A stretch of DNA of 64,000 nt. Source: Pteria penguin. Its lineage: Eukaryota; Mollusca; Bivalvia; Pterioida; Pteriidae. Position 1 is the stretch's first letter. Each line of letters begins with the position of its first letter. Both the position numbers and the translations under genes were made by a program. Shown here one piece after another: positions 56,806 through 64,000 of the stretch. Below the pieces are notes generated by a model. That model searched no databases and was not told where the DNA came from. It worked only from the letters and a program-made list of their open reading frames with translations. The stretch is from NCBI GenBank assembly GCA_035048485.1, contig CM068581.1:64569381-64633380 (forward strand), read 5' to 3'.

Positions 56806-56829
56806 AATAATAAATGTTTATGATATAAC

Positions 56830-57275
56830 CCTCGCTGTGATTAAGCCTTGTAGTAAATATATCGTAAAATGCAACAGCATAGAAGTGAGACGGAAATCGA
56901 TTACTGTATGGGCTACGGTGGCATTAGAGTCTTTATTGTAGCCCATCTGAAAGGTTATATTTTGGAGTTACTTATTCCTTATGATTCCTTGGGCATTGAG
57001 TTAATATAAGGATATATATTATGTGTGTGTCTTAATACAGTCTAGTATATGCCCATTTTGAAAATTTATGACTCATTACTGACGTTCAAAGTCGAAACTG
57101 TTGAAGTCAGAATTATGAATATTTGAATAGCAAGCTAATTATCAAATCTTCAAAAAAAGTAAGAGTCAAAGAACACGTCTAAGTACAGAGCAAGGAAAGA
57201 TATTCAGTACTTTTTACGTTCATGTTGTTGTAATTATTGATTTTATTATTATTATTATTATAAAGTAGTTTATTT

Positions 57276-57318
<43 letters not shown>

Positions 57319-58265
57319 TCTATATTTAACTATGCGCCATAGCGGAATAGTAGGACTGCGGTAACTTTGAACAAGAGACATTTACACATATGAGTTGGTT
57401 ATATGTGTATACTAAGGTATAAAGTGTTAACTTTACTATAACAAACTTACCTTCATGGAATAGATTGACTTTGGTTTCTGAATGATTTCTAAAATTTACC
57501 TCTCGTTTTATAGAGAAAACGTACTTAATATGTAATATGTCATACATAGAAAATCTTGTTCAGTGGATACAGCTGTTTATTTGTAGTGTAACTTACCATA
57601 AAATTTGGTCTGGTGATTCTCTGATAATATTGTTTAGAAGAACAAGAGGTCAAACGTGGCCTTTACCACTCACCTGGGCACATGAGAAACTGAGAATGTA
57701 TCAGAAAATTTTCGATTTCTGAATTAAAAAATCTCATAGAATATTATTTATCCGAATATTTAATTCAGAATTGAAACACAAAACAACACTATTTTGCGTT
57801 TAGTTTTAAATTCTGAGTAATCGATGAATCAGGCGAGCTAAAATATGTATGACTGTAGTTCAGTGAACCTCCCGTGCACTTCATCCAGAATGTCGTGATT
57901 TTCTAAACGTACAAGGAAAATAGACTGTACATTATGGCAAAAACACTTAAGGACATACATAGAAGAGAAACAGCATAAAAATGAGAAAACACTATGTGAC
58001 ATCATTGGTGACCTATATGTATTAAAAATAAGTAAAATAAAAGTAAAGTGAATAAGTAATAACATAATATGTGCATTCCTTCTTGAGCTTTTCTCATTGT
58101 TGAATTAAAAATTTGCATTCAGTTTGTATTATAATGTACATATACTACATTCTATTTCAACTATTTCTTTAACATACTTGAAATAATTATATATTAATAT
58201 CATTAATTAGAAATGTTCAACTTTATCGAATGTCTAAAAGACGTTCATGTGATTTCATATGTTTA
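56830..58265. other. Intergenic stretch with (ATTT)n, no gene recognised
   Basis: Contains (ATT)n and (ATTT)n tracts at 57240-57318 and otherwise AT-rich sequence. Frames here are unsupported. Confidence 0.4.
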
Positions 58266-58269
58266 TTTA

Positions 58270-58343
58270 GTTACTTAATGGACATTTGGATTTGGCCTTG
58301 GATTATTGATTTTACGTCACATATATGGTGACATCATCTGTCT
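58270..58343 (-). repeat. 3' fragment of family 1 SINE
   Basis: TTGATTTTACGTCACATATA then TGGTGACATCATCTGTCTG matches the body-to-tail region of the minus SINE at 2.65-2.71 kb. It ends where the long inverted repeat begins. Confidence 0.5.
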
Positions 58344-58444
58344 GTCATTTGATAACTTTTCATTTTACTGATCAAAAGTGATCACATGACAACCGCTGTC
58401 ATGTGATCACTTTTGATCAGTAAAATGAAAAGTTATCAAATGAC
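58344..58444. repeat. 48-bp perfect inverted repeat with 5-nt loop
   Basis: Arms 58344-58391 and 58397-58444 are exact reverse complements (the left arm starts GTCATTTGATAACTTTTC and ends GATCACATGACA), separated by ACCGC. It would form a 48-bp hairpin. Neither arm is coding. Confidence 0.95.
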
Positions 58445-59170
58445 ATGTCTGACACAGCGGTGTGCTACTTACCCACTGTAAGTAGTAAAAAGAAAGAACA
58501 CGGAGGAGTCAACGGCGAGACTCGAGCACAAGACCTGGTCGTGATCCATGCACACACCAGAATGAGCTACGTCGACTCTGGAAATAACATGGAGGACATT
58601 TACCCCTATATTACAGTACATGGTCTGTCGATACCTACATTACTACAGTGCATATCTCTCTATATCGACAATTAGGAATTACACGCTATGATCTCAGTTG
58701 TAATAAACAACAATATTATTCCTAGATTAAGATGTTAACATGCTCGTATAATGTTGCATAATAATAAACTTTATATTATATACATGTGTATTCTTCTTCA
58801 TCAGAAGTGTATGGAAACAACATATGGCATGTTGATGGTAATATTTTCATTATCCGGCTGAGTTGTTGTAATGGATTACCATTAAAAAGTGCTCATGCTC
58901 TGATTTATATCGACTCGGCGTTTGTCCTGTTGTTGATTATGGAACGCCATAAACGACATCCTATGGGGAAAATTGTTCAGTAAAACCCCATGAGACTATT
59001 TTAGATCAGATGAGATACTGCGCTGACTCATTTTCAAAATCAAGTGCTATGTGTAATAAATGTGCAGTAAAAAATGTAGGCACTATTCATGCCGGACACA
59101 TTAATGGACTATCTAATTCCTATGTGTGACTAATGTTTTAATTCAGGTTTACCCGATCTTACCGATGATC
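58445..59170. other. Intergenic stretch, no supported gene
   Basis: Short plus frames at 58445-58675 and 58786-58983 have no splice partner or recognised domain. Confidence 0.35.
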
Positions 59171-59171
59171 T

Positions 59172-59340
59172 TTGGGGCAGGCTTGGTGTAGTGGTTAAGC
59201 GCTTGGCTTACGGCGCCGACGATCCGAGTTCGATTCCCGGGTTGCGCCACTATGTTTAAGAGGTTGGTTGCCTCCTGCTTCTATGTCGCGATATAACTGA
59301 AGTATCGTCGAAAGCGACGTAAAACACCAATCAACCAACC
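59172..59340 (+). mobile_element. tRNA-derived SINE, family 2
   Basis: Head with A box TGGTGTAGTGGTTAAGCGC and B box GAGTTCGATTCCCGGG, closing as GCGCCA; then GGTTGCCTCCTGCTTC and a tail GAAAGCGACGTAAAACACCA with ATCAACCAACC repeats. The head differs from family 1 but the GTAAAACA-type tail is shared. Confidence 0.8.
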
Positions 59341-59734
59341 GGTGGTTTTTACAATTTGGCTATGGTCACTATTGAGATGAAATTGCCTTTCTTTAGATCA
59401 TCTCTGCAGTGTAAACATCAGCTGAATTCACTATACAATTAACATGGAAGGGTTGGTTGAAAACTCGAAACACTGTATTGTTTGTGTAAAGCAAGTCTAT
59501 CAGTGGTTATTGAGTTATTTAGGAACTATTTAAAGTAATATAGCAATCAGTTGTATGTCATCTAACAACTGATGTGGTAATACGGTTTTTGTGTTTTCAG
59601 ACACACATGTAAATATGCATCAGAGGCATTTAAGAATGTTACATCTGTAAAGAATGTATAAAGGATTAGGTGAGGGTTAGATATCACTTTATGTATTAAA
59701 ACATTTACTATTATGGCAGTACTCAAGAAGACCA

Positions 59735-59905
59735 AGACCAGACAGAAGAAGACCTATGACATCAGGGTGAGAAGTGCAGCGTTGCAGCCAGGAGACCGTC
59801 CTCGTAAAAGTCGTCGCCTGGGATGGAAAGCACAAACTGTCGGATAAGTGGGAGGAAACACATATTCGCTTTGCTTTGGTGTTGCAAAAAAAGGTGTATG
59901 TGGTT
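59735..59905 (+). mobile_element. Ty3/gypsy-like pol C-terminal remnant
   Basis: Encodes LQPGD then, after a one-base frame slip, VLVKVVAWDGKHKLSDKWEE. This matches the GDRVLV...GKHKL-D-W segment after the integrase core in Ty3/gypsy-type retrotransposons. No LTR, RT or complete integrase is visible nearby. A relic fragment. Confidence 0.6.
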
Positions 59906-60377
59906 TTTTTTTTCAAATATTGTCTCTTTTCATCTCAGTCCACTGTCGCTATCTGTGTTCGAAGTTCTGAATCCCTTCAGAAAAGAATTCTTTATTCTGG
60001 ACCTCTAATTACTCATATACAGCGTCCTTGACATCCTCATTGTTTCCCAAATATGAGAGATTAGGATAAACCCCAAAGCTGCATTCGGTAGCAGTCGTAA
60101 TTTAAACTTCTAATTCTGAGGGGGTGCCTTATCGTGCAATTCCTCTCCTCTTTCCCACAATCTTCTGACGCAGCCTCTTTAACTCATTTGCATAATATGA
60201 AGCATCCATCCTGTGACTTTCCCAAAGGAAATCAGTCGTTATTGTACCCCGCTTTTCGCGTTGGTACCAAACTTTTATCATGTGACCTTGACCGTGACCT
60301 TTGACCTACTTCAATGTAACTTCGTTTCATGCATGCATGCATGTATTGGTATGTGTGTGTACGTAAATACGCTTGCA

Positions 60378-60401
60378 TATATATATATATATATATATAT
60401 A

Positions 60402-60475
<74 letters not shown>
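60378..60475 (+). repeat. (TA)n microsatellite
   Basis: About 48 TA units with one C interruption (ATCTATATA). The Tyr-Ile frames through it are artefacts. Confidence 0.95.
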
Positions 60476-60476
<1 letters not shown>

Positions 60477-60602
60477 GGTTATTGTTTAACATCAAACCAA
60501 AATTATTTCATTTCCGTAGTGGCAGTTACAGCATGGTGTATGGCACAAACGTGTACATGTATACCATGGCACGAGCCCTCAGTTTTGACCATACTACTGG
60601 AA

Positions 60603-60792
60603 GGGTAGATCTCATGCGCGGATCAAGAAATTTTTGTCAGAGGGGGTCCAACCAAAAAAGGTAAATTTTTCTCTTAGATGAGGGGGGTCCAACCCCCAAA
60701 ATGCCCAAATATTACCTTTTTTGGTAAAATTTTCGGATTTCAGGGGGGTCCAGACCCCCCCCCCCCCCCTTCTGTATCCGCGCATGGATCTA
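60603..60792. mobile_element. MITE-like element with GATC-CATGCGCGGAT ends
   Basis: The left end GTAGATCTCATGCGCGGATC pairs with the right end TCCGCGCATGGATCTAG. The interior repeats GGGGGGTCCA in both orientations and has a C14 run. Length about 190 bp, no coding capacity. Confidence 0.7.
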
Positions 60793-61740
60793 GAAGTAAA
60801 TGAAAAATCATAATTTTTAAAATCCATTCTGGTAACAGCTGGTTTTCAACTCCCTTGAAGTGAAAAATCCGTTGCAATATCAACATCCTCCCAACACGTA
60901 TAATTTGTTCCATATAGCACTTATATTTTAAATGAACAAATCCAAAGCTCAAGCCCATCATTTTGGCCAAATTCAGCACCCGAATTTACCATCTAGTATT
61001 TATCCTTGCATGTGTATTTGGTCAGTGTAGCATTTGTATTTTGTCTAGAACGAGAAAGATACAAACGTCTCAATCACCTAGACAGCATAATCTCCACTAA
61101 ACTTAGTTGCATAGAGCTTTCGTTCAATTGTTTCTGATTACACAAGGATAATTTCCCCTCAATAATGTAGCAAGCATTGAAAAATGAATAAAACTGATAT
61201 GTACTGGAGAGTTTTCTCTTGTACCAAACAAGAATCAAAATCAGACATGACATAGGTGAAGCACAAAAAACTGGATTTGAACCTTAACCTAACCTGTTCA
61301 GATACAAACTCACTTTCTCTGATGAATATTGGTTCTAATCCTGACTGTTATCCCTGTGAGTGGCATTGTCTATCCCTCACATCCAATCCAGATTATTCAC
61401 TCATATGGAGGTTCAACCTACACAACGGACTTACCCGAACCAGCAAGGGATTTTTATATGTGATCGTAAATAGTGAGTTGAAATTTAGGTATCTATTACT
61501 TTCATCAAATACAAAGAACAAAGACAAGTCGCTAGTACAGCAACATCACTGCATTTTTTACCCTGACCCATGCATAATGCAAACTGAGCTTTGCTGACCC
61601 ATTACAACATGGTGTTGGGTTTTTTTTCATCCAAAAATAAGTAACAGTTAAATAAAAGAGAACATTCAATGTATTATACAACATATTTATTTACATAAAT
61701 TGCAAACAAAACCATGTGTAAACAACTTTGACATTAGTTG
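60793..61740. other. Intergenic stretch, no supported gene
   Basis: Holds a 113-codon plus frame (61256-61597) and a 79-codon minus frame (60740-60979). No domain, signal peptide or splice partner was found for either. Confidence 0.3.
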
Positions 61741-61760
61741 CTACATGTAAACAATGTTAT

Positions 61761-63327
61761 GTAAAGATGATGGATAAATCCAAACCACAAGTCCAAAAAT
61801 CATGAAATCATAGGACATACAAAATCAGTGAAAATGAAAAACAAATGGAAAATAACAAAATATGTCTACTTGAAGAGCATATGTGAACCCCTGTGATGGA
61901 GTGAGATCAGGTGCCCGCGGAGAGTGAGCATCTCCTGCTTGCTAGCAACACCCGTCACATATACCCCGTAGAAAGAGTCAAATCGTGTGAATTCCATATT
62001 TATTTATATATGGAGAAGTCGAAGTAGGTAACCTTCTAGTATAGAAGGTATCAAATCTGTGTAAAGTGATGGGAATCGGTCTCAGTCCAGAATATCATTT
62101 AAAAGTCTGGATAACGAGATATCATATGGAGTAATAAGAGTCTCGTAACGACCGTAGAACTTCCTCAGTGACGATGCTAGTCTAGCACATATATAACCCT
62201 GGTTGAGCAGCTTAACTGAAAGTCGCCTAGCCCTCAAAACAAAGTCATTGTAATTTGAACATGCTCTGGAATAACGTATTAACTGAGATATGAATACGCC
62301 GTATGCGGGCGATGATGGAATGTTGCTACTTATGAAAGGAAAGTTTGTGATAGCGATATTGAAATCGTCACGTTTGTCATAGAGTGAGGTGTTCAATTGA
62401 CCATTAATGTCGAAAGACAACATAATATCTAAATACGAAGTAGAATTACTAGTTTCTGTGGTTTCTTTGACCTCTAGTTCACTTGGATATATGATGCTAA
62501 GGTAATCCGCGAATGAAAGATTATTAATTGAAAGCAAGTCATCTATATATCTGTAAGTAAAATTGAAGCCAAGAGCCAATTGTTTTTTTCCTTGCGAAAG
62601 CAAAGACTGAATGAACTCAGCTTCGTGTGAATAAAGGAATATGTCAGCCAGAAGCGGAGCACAGTTAGTGCCCATTGAATTGCCGACAATTTGTTGAAAA
62701 ACCTTACCTCCAAACACCACAAAAATGTTATCGATAAGAAAGTTCAACATCTGGATGACAGCTGTTTCAGTGTATTTATTTTTGGAATCAGAATTTTCCC
62801 TAACAAAGTAAGTTTTATCGTGGCCTATTACTATGTATTTGAATTTGCGGCTTCCGTTTTTACTAGTAAATGCATTTTGAATACTTTCCGCTAATCTATC
62901 TTTTAATTTCTGATGAGGGATCGTTGTGTACAGAGTCGAAAAGTCAAAAGACTTGATGGAGTGAATTTTAGTAAAACTTTTTGATTTTAGATGTTCTAAC
63001 AACTCTTTTGAATTTTTAAGGATCTACATTTGATTAATTCCACTTCTGGAATATACTGTTTCGCAATATCTATGAAGGCCAGATTTAATTTCTGATAATA
63101 TTTTTGTGAGTAGCATCGATACAGATTTTGTGGAACACTTCGAGGAACCAGCGATAAAGCGTTGTTTGTACGGAGTTTTGTGCATTTTTGGAATACAGTA
63201 CAAATATGGAAGTTCTAAATTCAATTTATTTGAGTCAATACCAAACGTATTGAGGACAGATTTATGATTCTCGAGTACTTCCGAAACCGGAAAGTTCGTG
63301 AGAGTATAAGTAGGATTTCCTGGATTT
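61761..63327 (-). mobile_element. Penelope-like element, 5'-truncated, RT with one amber stop
   Basis: Minus-strand reverse transcriptase from NPGNPTYTLTNFPVSEVLEN through PYLYCIPKMHKTPYKQRF, DFSTLYTTIPHQKL, VGNSMGTNCAPLLADIFLY, YRYIDDLLSIN (catalytic YIDD) and STSYLDIML, ending LLNDILD-stop at 62082. A single in-frame TAG (63024-63026) interrupts it; the frame is otherwise open. About 320 bp of 3' noncoding tail (61761-62081) is shared with the 8.3-kb copy. No GIY-YIG endonuclease is visible. The 5' side stops at about 63327, immediately against the duplicated peptide-gene segment. RT is non-functional as read unless the stop is bypassed. Confidence 0.85.
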
Positions 63328-64000
63328 ATATTATATATCATATGGTATATATTTGGTACTGAAATGTATGATCATATGTCATCAGTTCTAAGTCGATGTC
63401 AGCAGACATGTGATTCTGAACACCCTTGCCCTAATTTCTGTCCGGACGAATACCACGAGCAATGTGTGAGGAAAGAGTGCATATGTCCTAACAGTACGTG
63501 TATATTTACCTTTTTATGATCATTATTATTAGATTTTACTTTAAAATGTTTGTTATAAAATTGTCGCCTTGGTTATTGTGGTAATAGACATACATCTATC
63601 CGTCAACTGATACAAATCACAACAATCCGCTCTTGCTTTGATTAATTAGTAGCCTGGAATTTGATAATCTTTGATGCGACCGGAAACATTCTCGGATTTT
63701 CTTTAAAAAGGAGGTTACCATGTAACTTTCCAACTCACTGTCAAGACCAGAACCATAATCCCTTAAAGCCAATTACATTTCTAAATAATATATATGTAAT
63801 TAAAATCTCTGAAATGGTTTGTTCACAATTTTACGGCCGAACAGTAATACATTTAGACGGACAACAAACGACTTGATGACTGGTCTCTGAATCCAAAATC
63901 AAATCAAAGTAACATCAACATTACTTATCCAATTTGAGATTCCTAAATTAAAATATCATTTTGAAACTAGATTAAGTGTTACGAAAATTATTCTTACTGT
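63328..64000 (+). CDS. Partial paralogue of the two-module cysteine-rich peptide gene
   Basis: 63328-64000 is a close copy of about 46664-47330. The module-1 exon (63386-63493) is intact, with the same acceptor, donor and phase, and differs by one synonymous change (CAT to CAC). The signal-peptide exon is missing upstream, where a Penelope-like element sits, and exon 3 would lie beyond the window. The flanking intron has several substitutions and a small indel near 63770. Either a recent gene duplicate interrupted in intron 1 or a partial segmental copy. Confidence 0.7.

Noticed and set aside
58445..58675. 76-codon plus frame beginning in the inverted repeat
   Set aside because: Starts at the hairpin arm and has no recognisable domain or splice sites.
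59172..59250. Functional tRNA gene
   Set aside because: The head pairs only partly and is fused to a SINE tail (GTAAAACACC, ATCAACC repeats).
61256..61597. 113-codon plus frame
   Set aside because: No signal peptide, domain or splice evidence; length is compatible with chance in this window.
62691..62894. 67-codon plus frame
   Set aside because: Antisense shadow of the Penelope-like reverse transcriptase.

Overview
The window is eukaryotic, AT-rich, intron-rich genomic DNA, most likely from a bivalve mollusc. The evidence is short exons with GT..AG junctions and consistent phases, small secreted cysteine-rich proteins, tRNA-headed SINEs, hairpin and inverted-repeat elements, long (TA)n/(TG)n/(TTA)n microsatellites and Penelope-type reverse transcriptase fragments. 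The species call is inference. No rRNA, CRISPR or prokaryotic operon structure was seen. Genes were built by joining exons by hand from splice sites, phase and cysteine patterns; no search was run.

Layout. (1) 0.7-20.3 kb, + strand: four tandem three-exon genes for secreted 10-cysteine peptides of beta-microseminoprotein (PSP94/MSP) type. They alternate between two subtypes (A-B-A-B), and the first has a decayed last exon. (2) 20.3-26.6 kb: repeats, including a degraded Penelope-like copy. (3) 26.7-34.3 kb, + strand: a nine-exon gene of 318 codons with an unusual predicted architecture: signal peptide, ShK-like domain, Ly6/uPAR domain, a basic G-RKRK linker, then a second ShK-like and a second Ly6/uPAR domain. 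(4) 35.3-39.1 kb: a repeat element with a terminal hairpin and an internal tandem array of about 850-bp units. (5) 39.7-44.8 kb, - strand: a few probable exons of unrecognised genes and a 12 x 43-bp minisatellite. (6) 46.4-47.7 kb, + strand: a three-exon secreted peptide with two cysteine modules, possibly a bivalve I84-type serine protease inhibitor. Part of it is duplicated at 63.3-64.0 kb, where a Penelope-like element abuts the copy. (7) 53.0-56.7 kb, - strand: a TIMP-like metalloproteinase inhibitor gene whose third exon is out of frame by exactly one dinucleotide at a TA tract. (8) 57-64 kb: repeats, a 48-bp perfect inverted repeat, a Ty3/gypsy integrase-tail remnant, a MITE and the Penelope-like element.

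All recognisable host genes encode predicted secreted, disulfide-rich products (MSP-like peptides, ShK/Ly6 modules, a TIMP and a putative serine protease inhibitor). This suggests an extracellular or secretory gene neighbourhood, but no shared pathway can be shown from sequence. The strongest candidates for something undescribed are the duplicated ShK-Ly6/uPAR gene with its internal processing site and the alternating MSP-like array.
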